A stretch of DNA of 64,000 bases, from positions 3,862-67,861 of the forward strand of contig JBEVJT010000001.1 of assembly GCA_040510075.1 (NCBI GenBank), given 5' to 3'. The position numbers and the translations under genes are program-made. This document shows, one piece after another, positions 34,076-42,785 of this stretch. Each line of letters starts with the position of its first letter. The first letter of the stretch is position 1. The notes beneath the pieces are model-generated. The model was not told where the DNA came from, did not search any database, and worked only from the letters and a program-made list of their open reading frames with translations. Source of the DNA: VAZQ01 sp040510075 (GTDB lineage: Bacteria > Pseudomonadota > Alphaproteobacteria > Rhizobiales > Xanthobacteraceae).

Positions 34076-35242
34076 TCAATTCCCTCTATGCCTCCGCACC
34101 CGTCCTGAGGCGGCGTAGCAGATTATGCCTCCCAGGCCGGCGATGGCGGCCATGACAAAGTATGCCTGCATACGCAATTCAGCGTAGAGCAAGCCGGAAA
34201 CCGCTATGCAGGCCGCCATGATGAGTCCAACCACCACGGCGAGATAGCCTTGGGCGCTTGCACCCGATTGCGCCGCGGCCAAGCGCGCGAAAACTCCAAT
34301 AGAACCAAGATGAGTTGCGCCAAATGACAGCGCATGCAGGCACTGGAGAAAGGGCAAGGTGATTGCCGGCGGATCCAATGCCATGGCGGTCCACCGCACT
34401 ACAGCACCCGCAGCACCGGCGAAAAGCAGGCGCAGCGGGCTTTCTGTCCAACGCGCAGAACAGGCGAACAATGCGATTTCCGCCAGCACGCCGATGGACC
34501 ACAAGCCGCCGATGCTGGGGCCGGAAAAGCCGGCCGCCTGCCATGCGATCGTGGAGAAGCCGTAATAAATGGCATGGCTACCCTGGACGAGGCCGGCCGC
34601 AATGGCGATCCAGAAAAGGCGCGGGTCCCGGAGCGGCGGCCCCTGGTTGCGGGAGATCGCGCGCCCTGAATGGACTGGCAATGGAGAAAGGGCGCCCGCC
34701 GCTGCGGCGGTTGCGAACGTCGCCGCGACGACGAGCCAGATCAGATCACGACTCGCAAAGAGATCGAGGAATGCGCCACCACCCAGCGTCGCGAAGATGA
34801 ATGCTGCAGAACCCCAGAGTCGCACACGCCCGTAGCCCGCACGCTCGCGCACGAGTCCCTGTAGTGCATAGGCATCCGCGAGCGGCATCAGCGGGGTGTA
34901 GAAGGCTGACGCCAGCACATAAGCTGCCACGATCGCCCCGGCGGCCTGCGCGAGCGCGAGCAAACCATAAACGAGTGCGGCGGCGAGCGATGCCACAACG
35001 ATCACCAACCGCAACGCCTGGTGCAGGTCCGCCAAGCGGGCCGCGACGGGAATCGCAATCACCCGAACGGCCATGGGCACCGCGAGCACAACCCCTATCG
35101 AAGCGGCATCAAATCCTTTTGCGGTGAACCAAACAGGCAGAAATGGGACCTGGACCCCGAGCGCGGCGAACAGCGCCGCATAATAGGTTGCAAGCCGCCA
35201 CGCAAAAGCGTTGCCTGTGGGTATGTGCTGATTCGACGGCAT
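34076..35242 (-). CDS. MFS transporter, HcaT-like (MFS_1_like) family
   Basis: A 388-residue integral membrane protein with about 12 helices. The N-terminus WRLATYYAALFAALGVQVPFLPVWF, the loop between TM2 and TM3 (ARLADLHQALRL) and the conserved YGRVRLWGSAAFIFATLGGGAFLD in the TM4-TM5 region match the HcaT/nucleoside-proton symporter-like branch (3-phenylpropionate transporter type). The substrate cannot be told. It converges with the ClpP-like gene over the family A element at 34019-34066 and is divergent from the decayed gene at 35292. Confidence 0.88.
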   Translation of the reverse strand: MPSNQHIPTGNAFAWRLATYYAALFAALGVQVPFLPVWFTAKGFDAASIGVVLAVPMAVRVIAIPVAARLADLHQALRLVIVVASLAAALVYGLLALAQAAGAIVAAYVLASAFYTPLMPLADAYALQGLVRERAGYGRVRLWGSAAFIFATLGGGAFLDLFASRDLIWLVVAATFATAAAAGALSPLPVHSGRAISRNQGPPLRDPRLFWIAIAAGLVQGSHAIYYGFSTIAWQAAGFSGPSIGGLWSIGVLAEIALFACSARWTESPLRLLFAGAAGAVVRWTAMALDPPAITLPFLQCLHALSFGATHLGSIGVFARLAAAQSGASAQGYLAVVVGLIMAACIAVSGLLYAELRMQAYFVMAAIAGLGGIICYAASGRVRRHRGN

Positions 35243-35291
35243 GGTGCGGTTGCGTTTTGCGCATCACTATCCGTGGAGATTGCCGGGCGCC

Positions 35292-36621
35292 ATGGCGGAA
35301 AAGCCTCTCGCGTTTTCCAGACACTCGCCTCCGGACCCTTCGGAGCAAGAATACGAGGCGCTGCATGACGCAGTTGCGGAAAGCACGCACGGCCGCTGGT
35401 TTCTGCAGGAATAGGCTCGGCGGCACCGCGCTGCCGATACACGGCTCCTGCTGGATGCGATTCAAAAACTTGAACGTTTTCTGAGCTCAGACGAGAGCGA
35501 AGAAACCCCTCCGCGCCTTTATGCGCAGCTTCTGGACATGACGAAGGCGATAGCGGAGGCCCGCACCGACATCGAGTCATCCGCCACCGCATTCACGTCA
35601 TCCAGCGATGACCAAAATCGTGCGCACAGGCTGGCCGCGCTCGTCGCTGACCTGGAGTCGCGGCTCGCTTTCCTTCTTCGGGCCGCCTCGTCAGTTTCCG
35701 AAACGTTAGCGCGCGAAAATGGCGAACCAGAAGGACAGGAGCTCATATTTGAAATGACGCCTGCGGCGGACCAGCCGGAGCAGATTGAACGGGCCGAAGA
35801 GCTGCGTAAAGCGGAAGCGGCAGAACCGCAATTAACTCCTCTGCCGTTCGCGGCCGGAAGGGTTGAGAGCGAAAGCGAGTCCAACAGCGGCCGCACAAAC
35901 CTCCCTGCTCCCGCGTCGCTCTATCGTTTTGCGATGCTCTTCGGGAAAGCTGGTGTCGTTTTGGGGCCTGCGAGCGAAGAAAGCGAGTCGGAAAGACTGA
36001 CGCTCGAGCCTCTGCCGGTCCGGAAATTCGGCGCCGACGTGCAGGAACAGGAGCAAACCCAACCTGCAGTGCACAAAGTGGAGCGCGAACTCCCCGAGGA
36101 AAAGGCGGAATCCGCAGAGAAAGAAATTGAGAACGCTCTCCAGCGCGTGGATGTTCCAGATATCAAAGCCTTTGGATGAAGTGCTGGCGCGCCGGCAAAT
36201 CAGCAGCGAGCAGCCGGACGCTCTCTCTGGCCGAGAGTCAAAACAACTAGGCGCACCACCGCTCTCAGCGACATCGTCCGTTGGACCGCAGGAGCCTGAC
36301 CCCATGGAGTTATTCGCGCCAACGCGCTACACGCTGCAAGCGCATCCCCTGCCGGAACCGGCTCCGCCCAGAGAGGGGTTAGGAGCCGGCCGCACCGGTC
36401 ATTCTGGATCGGAGAATGCCGCATCGACGCAAATCAGGGCCCCCGTGCCACCTTAGAACCCACCAGCCGCGCGGCGTTCCGCGGCCATGTCATCGCGCGG
36501 AGCGGCACTTGTCAGGACATCAGGCGGGCTAGGCCGACCGATGGCACGCGCGGCAGCGAGCGATCCGCTTGCCGCGATCAAAACCATGACGGATGAGGAG
36601 CGGATCGCGCTGTTCACTTAA
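35292..36621 (+). pseudogene. Conserved Rhizobiales hypothetical gene, multiply disrupted
   Basis: Frame 3 opens at ATG 35292 (MAEKPLAFSRHSPPDPSEQEYEAL ... GRWFLQE), meets an in-frame TAG at 35412-35414, and continues without break as ARRHRAADTRLLLDAIQKLERFL to a TGA at 36179. Homologues I recognise read GRWFLxEYARRNRxADT, so the amber replaces a Tyr. From about 36150 the next frame continues with biased but coding-like sequence, has another TAG at 36454-36456, and ends with SDPLAAIKTMTDEERIALFT at 36621. That is the expected C-terminus of the same family. Together this is one gene with two nonsense codons and one frameshift. The second segment could be restarted at ATG 35538 to give a 213-residue product. 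Confidence 0.7.
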
Positions 36622-37611
36622 TCAGGCGACCAGGCGCGCGAATAGCTCTGGGTCGACGTTGCCGCCGGAGAGAACGACCACTGCGGTTTTTCCACTCACG
36701 TCTATTTTTCGCGACAGCAGTGCGGCCAGGGCCGCTGCGCCGCCCGGTTCCACCACAAGTTTTAATTCCCGAAACGCAAATGCCACCGCCGCTGCGACTT
36801 CTGTATCGCTCACCGCGCTCCCCTGCCCCACCAGTTCGCGGTTGATCGCAAACGTCAGCTCGCCCGGCGTCAGCGCCATAAGCGCGTCACAAATTGTGCC
36901 TGTTACCGCTGTGTTTTTCTCACGCTCGCCGCTGCGGAAAGATCGCGCGTGATCATCAAAACCTTCGGGTTCTGCTGTAAACAGACTTGCCTGCGGGAAC
37001 CGCGCCTTCACCGCGAGTGCAATTCCTGCGGTCAATCCTCCGCCCGACGCGGTCACCACCACGATATCGGGCGCCAGGCCTTGGGCGGCGAGATCGTCCG
37101 CGATCTCGCGGCCCGCAGTGCCCTGCCCGGCGATGATAAACGGGTCGTCATAGGGAGGTACCAGCGCGGCTTTGCGCTTTGCTGCAAGCTCTTGTGCGAT
37201 GGCCGCCCGATCTTCCCGAACACGATCGTACAGCACAATCTCGGCGCCCCATCCCGCCGTTCGGTCCCGCTTTGGTCGCGGTGCATCGCTTGGCATCACG
37301 ATAACGGCGGGCATGCCCAGCAGGTACGCTGCGGCCGCGACACCTTGGGCGTGATTGCCTGAAGAGTATGCAACGACGCCACGGGTGCGCTCAGAGGGCG
37401 GGATGGAGGAAAGCTTGTTATAGGCGCCGCGGAATTTGAAAGAGCCGGTGCGCTGAAGAATCTCGGCTTTGAGAAAAACCCGCCCGCCCGTGAGCTCGTT
37501 CAGGATGGGCGAAGCCAGTAATGGCGTATGCAGCGCAACTCCCGCCAATCGTCGCGCCGCGGCATCTACGTCCGCGGCGGTCGGCAGATCGGCAGGCGAG
37601 ATGCCGGGCAT
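36622..37611 (-). CDS. Threonine/serine dehydratase, PLP-dependent
   Basis: A protein of about 329 residues of the tryptophan-synthase-beta fold. QRTGSFKFRGAYNKL holds the PLP lysine, SSGNHAQGVA the substrate-binding loop and TASGGGLTAGIALA the phosphate-binding glycine loop. There is no C-terminal ACT domain, so it is a catabolic-type threonine or serine dehydratase rather than the feedback-controlled IlvA. It deaminates Thr to 2-oxobutyrate or Ser to pyruvate. ATG 37611 is preferred to the TTG at 37647. Its stop codon directly abuts the TAA of the decayed gene, so the two converge. Confidence 0.88.
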   Translation of the reverse strand: MPGISPADLPTAADVDAAARRLAGVALHTPLLASPILNELTGGRVFLKAEILQRTGSFKFRGAYNKLSSIPPSERTRGVVAYSSGNHAQGVAAAAYLLGMPAVIVMPSDAPRPKRDRTAGWGAEIVLYDRVREDRAAIAQELAAKRKAALVPPYDDPFIIAGQGTAGREIADDLAAQGLAPDIVVVTASGGGLTAGIALAVKARFPQASLFTAEPEGFDDHARSFRSGEREKNTAVTGTICDALMALTPGELTFAINRELVGQGSAVSDTEVAAAVAFAFRELKLVVEPGGAAALAALLSRKIDVSGKTAVVVLSGGNVDPELFARLVA

Positions 37612-37722
37612 GGAAAGAACGCTATCCGGGCTGATTTCAAGCGGCAACCCCCACGGCGCCCCGCCTCGGATATAATGTCAACTGCTGCAAAACTGGCACC
37701 AACAGCACGGAGACAAGGACGC

Positions 37723-38502
37723 ATGGACCTGGGAATTGCCGGCCGGAAAGCAATTGTCTGCGCCTCCAGCAGAGGCTTGGGTCGCGGATGTGCCCTGGCG
37801 CTCGCGCAGGCGCGCTGCGACGTGGTGATCAACGGACGCGATGCCAAAGCGCTCGAATCGACCGCCGCCGAATTACGCAGCGTCACCGGAGCCAAGATCA
37901 CGGCCGTCGAAGCCGACGTCGCCACTGCCGATGGACAGCGCAAGCTTCTCGCTGCCTGCCCGGAGCCGGATATTCTCGTGAACAACAATGCGGGTCCGCC
38001 GTTCCGGGATTTCCGCGAGCTCACGCGCGCGCAGATCATCGACGGCGTCCTTGCCAACATGGTCGTCGCGATCGAGCTCATTCAGAGGGTGATCGACCCG
38101 ATGGCGAGCCGGAAATTCGGACGCATCGTCAACGTCACCTCCGGGTCGGTCAAAATGCCGCTCGCCGGCCTTGACTTGTCCTCAGGCGCGCGCGCGGGAC
38201 TAACCGGTTTTCTTGCCGGCGTAGCGCGCTCGGTCGCAGCGTCGAACGTCACCATCAATTTTCTTCTTCCCGGCATTTTCGATACCGACCGCTTCCAAAG
38301 TAATCTCGCCGCCGGCGCCAAGAAAAAAGGAATAAGCGTGGAACAGGCAAAAGCCGAGCGCGTGGCTACGGTTCCCGCGAAACGGGCCGGCACGGCAGAG
38401 GAGTTTGGTGCCGCGTGCGCATTTCTCTGTTCAGCACAAGCCGGATACATCACTGGCCAGAGCCTGCTGATTGACGGCGGCGCTTACCCGGGTGTCTTGT
38501 GA
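37723..38502 (+). CDS. Short-chain dehydrogenase/reductase, atypical active site
   Basis: A 259-residue SDR with the cofactor motif ASSRGLGRG, VNNNAGPPF and a C-terminal PxxI-type IDGGAYPG. The catalytic serine region is VNVTSGSVKMP, but the usual YxxxK is replaced by SSGARAGLTGF, as in a known SDR subgroup that has lost Tyr/Lys. Dehydrogenase chemistry may therefore be altered. AAGGAC precedes the ATG at 37723. A GC hairpin with a short T-run follows at 38564. It is divergent from the dehydratase gene; no operon partner is seen. Confidence 0.82.
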   Translation: MDLGIAGRKAIVCASSRGLGRGCALALAQARCDVVINGRDAKALESTAAELRSVTGAKITAVEADVATADGQRKLLAACPEPDILVNNNAGPPFRDFRELTRAQIIDGVLANMVVAIELIQRVIDPMASRKFGRIVNVTSGSVKMPLAGLDLSSGARAGLTGFLAGVARSVAASNVTINFLLPGIFDTDRFQSNLAAGAKKKGISVEQAKAERVATVPAKRAGTAEEFGAACAFLCSAQAGYITGQSLLIDGGAYPGVL

Positions 38503-38958
38503 TCTGCGCTTCCGGCAACCGGCCGCTGATCCGGAGCATCTGCAAACAACAGTAAAATGAACAAGGCCGGCTTTCGCCGGCCTCGTTTACCCCCCGTAAT
38601 CAGCTTGGGCAGCCCCGAGGAGCAGGCCTGCCCTTTTATCGCTCCCTGAGCCCGGGTCGCTTGCAGCTCGGCGCACGGGCTAGGTGCATGGGTTTCATGG
38701 TGCCGGCAATTGCGCCTGATGGCAAACCGAAAGATGCCCATTGGCTGGTCCCCGTAGCGGTATATTCTTTCAAGTTGCTCTGCCGCAACACTACTTCAAT
38801 TGCCCGGACGCATATGCCACACCTTGTACGGCAGCAGGCTGATCGTCGGGCAAAATTCCTGATGCGAGGACGTGAAATAGCGCTAATAAGGGCTCCTCAC
38901 ACCCGCCGCACCGTGCCCCAAGAACACCCCCCATCTCGCAGGCCGAAAGGAAGAAATT
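38503..38958. other. Intergenic region, one terminator and no gene
   Basis: About 455 bases between the SDR and the FAH-family gene. Apart from the hairpin at 38564-38583 I see no coding frame with a recognisable product or a ribosome binding site. Confidence 0.5.
38564..38588 (+). terminator. Intrinsic terminator after the SDR gene
   Basis: AGGCCGGC at 38564-38571 and GCCGGCCT at 38576-38583 form a perfect 8-bp stem around TTTC, followed by CGTTT. Confidence 0.7.
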
Positions 38959-39810
38959 ATGAAGCTCGTCCGTTACGGTCCGCCTGGTCGCGAAAAGCCT
39001 GGCATCCTCGATGCGCAGGGGCGCATTCGCGACTTGTCAGGCGTGGTCCCCGACTTGGCCGGAGAGACATTGTCGCCGAAGGGGCTTGCCCGAATTCGCA
39101 AGCAGTCCATTGAAAAGCTCCCGCTGGTGCGGGGCAAACCCCGACTCGGACCGTGCGTCGCGGGCGTAGGCAATTTCATCGCTATTGGGCTCAATTACTC
39201 GGACCATGCGGCGGAAGCTGGCATGCCTGTTCCGGCCGAACCGATCATCTTCAACAAGGCTCCGTCATGCATTTGCGGGCCGAACGACGACACGATCATC
39301 CCGAAGGGATCGAGCAAGCTCGATTGGGAGGTGGAGCTCGGCATCGTGATTGGCCAGCGTGCGCGCTACGTCTCCAAGGACAAGGCGCTCGATTTCGTTG
39401 CCGGATATTGCCTCGCCAATGATGTCTCCGAACGCGTGTTTCAGATCGAGCGCGCCGGACAATGGACGAAGGGCAAGGGCTGCGAGACATTCGGCCCGCT
39501 CGGACCCTGGCTTGTAACCAAGGACGAGATGAAGGATCCGCAGAATCTTTCCATGTGACTCGACGTGAACGGCGAAAAGCGCCAGCGCGGTAACACGCGC
39601 ACCATGATCTTCGATTGCAAAACCATCGTATGGTGCTGCGCGCAATATTTCATCATGGAGCCAGGCGACGTGATCATCACCGGAACGCCGCCGGGCGTGG
39701 CACTCGGAATGAAGCCGCAGCCCAAATTCCTCAAAGCGGGCGATGTGGTCACGCTCGGCATTGATGGGCTGGGGGAGCAGCGCCAAAAAGTCGTGAAATC
39801 TAAAAGCTGA
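38959..39810 (+). pseudogene. Fumarylacetoacetate hydrolase family protein, in-frame TGA
   Basis: The gene reads as a 283-codon FAH-family enzyme. An N-terminal domain leads to IGLNYSDHAAEAGMPVPAEPI, metal-binding glutamates in WEVELG and Asp in CLANDVSER, then PQNLSM followed by TGA at 39556-39558. The same frame continues with LDVNGEKRQRGNTRTMIFDC, EPGDVIITGTPPGVALG and GDVVTLGIDGLGEQRQKV to the real TGA at 39808. Homologues have Trp at the interrupted position (TGG to TGA). The family hydrolyses C-C bonds in aromatic and acylpyruvate catabolism. The 199-residue truncated form lacks the GTPPGV segment and is probably inactive. There is no shift of frame. Confidence 0.85.
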
Positions 39811-39842
39811 GCGGAATAGCGAGCCCAAGAAAACAACCCTGC

Positions 39843-40586
39843 CTACGCTGCGGCGAGTGCCTTGGTGACATGGGCTTTTGCAACCCTGATCGCATCGTGT
39901 AGCCCCAATCCCTTCGCAAGCCCCGCCGCTATGGCTGAGGACAGAATACAGCCGGTGCCGCGCAGCGTACGCCCCGGAATCCGTTCTGCCACAAACCGGG
40001 TCACACCCGTGGGCTCGACCAGGATGTCGACAGATTGCGCGCCTGTTGCGTGGCCGCCCTTCACCAACACCGCTTTTGGGCCCATCGCCAGCAACAGCTC
40101 TCCCTGTGCGCGCATCTCCTCCTCGGTTTGGGCGCTGAACTTGCTGCGTGAAAAAACCGCCGCCTCCATGAGGTTCGGAGTAAGGAGCAGAGCCCGCCGA
40201 AACAGCCGCTCCTTGAGGGACTCGCGCGCATCGTCGTCAATCAGCGCCCGCCCCGAACTCGCCGCCCAGAGCGGATCGAGCACGACCTTTTCCGCGCCGG
40301 CGTCGATGAGGGCCGCTTCGACCTCTTCTATCGCCGCGGGTTTCCATACCATGCCGATCTTCACTGCATCGATGCGGAACTGAGAAAACACCGCATCTAA
40401 TTGCGCGCCGATAAGGCGCGGCCCCAGGGCATGGATTGTGTGCACGGCCCTGTCGGTCTGCACCGTCAATGCGGTCAGGACGAACGCGCCATGCACGCCG
40501 AGCGCCGCAAAAGTTCTCAGATCGGCCGCGATTCCGGCACGACCCGTAGGGTCCGAGCCCGCGATGGTGACTGCTACAGGCCTCAT
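39843..40586 (-). CDS. thiD: Hydroxymethylpyrimidine/phosphomethylpyrimidine kinase
   Basis: A 247-residue ribokinase-fold enzyme: TIAGSDPTGRAGIAADLRTFAALG at the N-terminus, VVLDPLW, LLLTPNLMEA, VLVKGGHATG and the catalytic GRTLRGTGCILSSAIAA. It phosphorylates HMP and HMP-phosphate to HMP-pyrophosphate in thiamine synthesis. The usual GGAGIQAD appears as GRAGIAAD, a mild change. Its ATG overlaps the thiE stop as ATGA, so the two are translationally coupled. It is the last gene of the thiE-thiD pair. Confidence 0.93.
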   Translation of the reverse strand: MRPVAVTIAGSDPTGRAGIAADLRTFAALGVHGAFVLTALTVQTDRAVHTIHALGPRLIGAQLDAVFSQFRIDAVKIGMVWKPAAIEEVEAALIDAGAEKVVLDPLWAASSGRALIDDDARESLKERLFRRALLLTPNLMEAAVFSRSKFSAQTEEEMRAQGELLLAMGPKAVLVKGGHATGAQSVDILVEPTGVTRFVAERIPGRTLRGTGCILSSAIAAGLAKGLGLHDAIRVAKAHVTKALAAA

Positions 40587-41257
40587 CGTCGATCGCGGAC
40601 GCCCAAGGCAGCATCAACGATGGCGCGCAGCCCCCGCGCTGCCGCGTGCGGATCCGGCGCCTGCGCGAGAGCGGAAATCACGGCTATGCCATCTGCGCCA
40701 GCGGCGATCACCTCAGCCGCGTTCGCCAAATCGATCCCCGCAATGGCGCAGACCGGGAAGTCAGCTGCGTGTAATGCTTCGATGACGCGCGTAAGCCCGG
40801 AAGGGCCAATGGGCGGACCCGGGTTATTCTTGGATGAGGTGGCGTATATCCCGCCTATTGCCACGTAATCGAGCAAATCAAGCGGCGCAGCTGCAGCTTC
40901 TGCAACTGTCTTCACCGAGAGCCCGATAATGGCTGCGGGTCCAAGCAGCCGACGCGCGTCCGCGACGGCCATGTCCTCCTGCCCGAGATGCACGCCATTC
41001 GCGCCTGCAGCCATTGCGACGTCGACGCGATCATTGACCAGAAAGGAAACGCCTGCGAGAGCAGCCTTGATTTCCTTGGCCCGGCCGATCATCTCGCGCG
41101 TGCGGCTGCGCTTGTCGCGCAACTGAACGAGCGTAGCGCCGCCCAGTCCAACCTGCCGCGCTAGCTCGGCGCAGTTCCCTGTCTGCTCCGGATCCACAAT
41201 GGCATACAATCTGAGATCAAGCGCTTTGGCAGCTGACCTGCCCGTACCAATTCTCAT
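40583..41257 (-). CDS. thiE: Thiamine phosphate synthase
   Basis: A 224-residue TIM-barrel protein with the substrate motifs TLVQLRDKRSRTRE, FLVNDRVDVAMAAGANGVHLGQED, IIGLSVKTVAEA and the phosphate loop CAIAGIDLANAAEVIAAGADGIAVIS. It couples HMP-PP and thiazole phosphate to thiamine phosphate. The usual GPIFPTxTK loop is replaced by GGIYATSSKNNPGPP, the form I know from thiazole-like alphaproteobacterial ThiE. No TPP riboswitch pattern is seen in the 85 bases upstream. It shares a start-stop overlap with thiD. Confidence 0.92.
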   Translation of the reverse strand: MRIGTGRSAAKALDLRLYAIVDPEQTGNCAELARQVGLGGATLVQLRDKRSRTREMIGRAKEIKAALAGVSFLVNDRVDVAMAAGANGVHLGQEDMAVADARRLLGPAAIIGLSVKTVAEAAAAPLDLLDYVAIGGIYATSSKNNPGPPIGPSGLTRVIEALHAADFPVCAIAGIDLANAAEVIAAGADGIAVISALAQAPDPHAAARGLRAIVDAALGVRDRR

Positions 41258-41342
41258 TGCGTTTCCCAGGTGAGCGGCTTCGCCCTGACCTTGTCAACCT
41301 GATGCGATTTTGCTGAACTTCAGCGAGCGACTCAGTAGGCCC

Positions 41343-41579
41343 ATGACTCCATTTTTCGTCCAGATCAAATGCCAGCTCGGCCGGTCCTATGAGGTCGCCA
41401 ACAAGCTTGCCGATGCCGAAATTGCATCGGAAATCTACTCAACGGCCGGCGATTTCGATCTCCTGGTGAAGTTCTATGTCGATGAGAAGACCGATATCGG
41501 GCATTTCGTAAACGAAAAGGTGCAGACCATTCCTGGCATCCAGGACACCCGCACGATCATCACGTTCAAGGCCTTTTGA
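41343..41579 (+). CDS. Stand-alone RAM (Lrp/AsnC ligand-binding) domain protein
   Basis: A 78-residue protein consisting only of the AsnC_trans_reg/RAM fold: FFVQIKCQLGRSYEVANKLADAEIASEIYSTAGDFDLLVKFYVDE ... HFVNEKVQTIPGIQDTRTIITFKAF. There is no helix-turn-helix. Such SMALAR/RAM proteins bind amino acids or act with Lrp regulators. ATG 41343 is chosen; the earlier start at 41310 adds atypical residues. It is followed 26 bases later by a conserved hypothetical gene, probably in one transcript, and is divergent from thiE. Confidence 0.88.
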   Translation: MTPFFVQIKCQLGRSYEVANKLADAEIASEIYSTAGDFDLLVKFYVDEKTDIGHFVNEKVQTIPGIQDTRTIITFKAF

Positions 41580-41605
41580 CCTCAATCATCACATGGGGGA
41601 CGCCC

Positions 41606-41920
41606 ATGAAGCTTGTCGAGATTACTCCACGCCGTAAGGCGCCGCTCTATGGTGCCCTGGTGAAGCGCGAGGCAGACATTCGTCAAAAAGGTCGCGGAAC
41701 GTTTGCGCGCCAAGGCCGCATGCGCGCCGGCTCCGCCACCTGGAGGCACAAGCGTTTCAAGGGTACGGTCAAACTTCAGCGGCAGGGAACCGAGCAGGTG
41801 AGCGCGAAAATCCGCTCGAGCACGCCGGATGATGAAGGCAGCCTGCTCAAGGCCTTCCTTGGCTTCATTGACCGCCATTGCGGGAATCAGGTGGAGACGA
41901 TCACGATCCACTACCAGTGA
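41606..41920 (+). CDS. Small basic conserved protein, unknown function
   Basis: A 104-residue strongly basic protein (KLVEITPRRKAPLYGALVKREADIRQKGRGTF, RHKRFKGTVKLQR), with a more acidic C-terminal half (STPDDEGSLLKAFLGFIDRHC) and a final strand VETITIHYQ. The family occurs beside Lrp-like or ribosome-related genes in Rhizobiales as far as I recall; its role is unknown. The positive N-terminal half would suit nucleic acid binding. ATG 41606 lies 26 bases after the RAM-domain gene, so co-transcription is likely. Confidence 0.65.
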   Translation: MKLVEITPRRKAPLYGALVKREADIRQKGRGTFARQGRMRAGSATWRHKRFKGTVKLQRQGTEQVSAKIRSSTPDDEGSLLKAFLGFIDRHCGNQVETITIHYQ

Positions 41921-41933
41921 TCATCACCATTGT

Positions 41934-42764
41934 TCATCCAGGTGTGCCTTCGGCGGCGCGCACGCGCGGGAAGCGGCGCTCGCGCCAGATCACGAACAGG
42001 CCGGCCCACGCGACGATCGCGCCCCCGATGAAGATAAAACGCGAGGGCAGCTCGCCGAAGAAGAAATAGCCGAGCAGAAAAGCCCAGAGCATGGCCGTAT
42101 AGTCGAAAGGCGCCACGAGCGAAGCCGACGCGAAGCGGTAGCTTTCGGTGAGGAGAATGTGGGCGAGACCGCCGCATAGTCCGACCGCCACGAGCGCAGC
42201 CAATTCGGGACCGTTCGGCGTAGTCCAGCCGAGCGGCCACGTCACGAGCCCTGCAACTGCGCAAATGAGCAAGAAATAGAAGACGATGGATGAGGTCGTC
42301 TCGGTCGCCGTCAGGCGGCGGGTCTGAATGACCGAACCGGCATTGGACACCGCGCGCACGATTGCCAGCGCCACACCCACCGTGCTGGGGGCCCCGCTCG
42401 TGTACAACACAGGATCGAAATGGGGGGCGAGCATCACCAGGATGCCGAGAAACCCCACGATCACGGCAGACCATCGGTAGATGCGCACGCGTTCCTTGAG
42501 GACGATCGCAGCAAGCGCCACCGTGAAAAGTGGAGCGGCGAACGAGATTGCGGTTGCGTCCACGATGGGAATACGCGCGAGCGCCGCAAGATTGCAGAAC
42601 ATCCCGAACACGCTAATGAGGCCCCGCGCGACGTGTCCGAATGGGCGCGTGGTGCGCACGGCCGCGGCAAGCTCATTGCGCCACGCATAGATCACTAGTA
42701 CCGGCACGACGGCAGCCGCGGAGCGAAAAAACACGATCTCCCCGACGGGATACTTTGCCCGCAT
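41934..42764 (-). CDS. DMT-family (EamA) transporter, N-terminally short
   Basis: A 276-residue protein with two EamA repeats. The first is around residues 10-110 (VGEIVFFRSAAAVVPVLVI, GLISVFGMFCNLAALARIPIVDATAISFAAPLFTVALA) and the second follows LTATETTSSIVFYF and ALVAVGLCGGLAHILLTESYRFASASLVAPFDYTAMLWA. It lacks the usual first helix: the ORF begins exactly at the YPVGEIVFFRS motif that normally follows TM1, and no membrane helix is readable upstream in frame. A palindromic element (42786-42918) begins 22 bases upstream of the start. I infer loss of the 5' end, so function may be impaired. The substrate is unknown. Confidence 0.8.
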   Translation of the reverse strand: MRAKYPVGEIVFFRSAAAVVPVLVIYAWRNELAAAVRTTRPFGHVARGLISVFGMFCNLAALARIPIVDATAISFAAPLFTVALAAIVLKERVRIYRWSAVIVGFLGILVMLAPHFDPVLYTSGAPSTVGVALAIVRAVSNAGSVIQTRRLTATETTSSIVFYFLLICAVAGLVTWPLGWTTPNGPELAALVAVGLCGGLAHILLTESYRFASASLVAPFDYTAMLWAFLLGYFFFGELPSRFIFIGGAIVAWAGLFVIWRERRFPRVRAAEGTPG

Positions 42765-42785
42765 GGAGAAACCCGGGGTTCGCCG

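Noticed and set aside
35412..35414. TAG as pyrrolysine or programmed readthrough
   Set aside because: The same gene has a further TAG and a frameshift, and other genes here end in TAG (panC, the ClpP-like gene). Decay or error is more likely.
39556..39558. TGA as selenocysteine or recoded Trp in the FAH gene
   Set aside because: Other genes in the window use TGA as the stop; no SECIS-like hairpin is seen; the homologue residue is Trp, not Cys. Nonsense mutation or error is simpler.
41258..41342. TPP riboswitch before thiE
   Set aside because: The sequence lacks the CTGAGA and ACCTGA-GGATAAT conserved boxes in the right order on the thiE strand.
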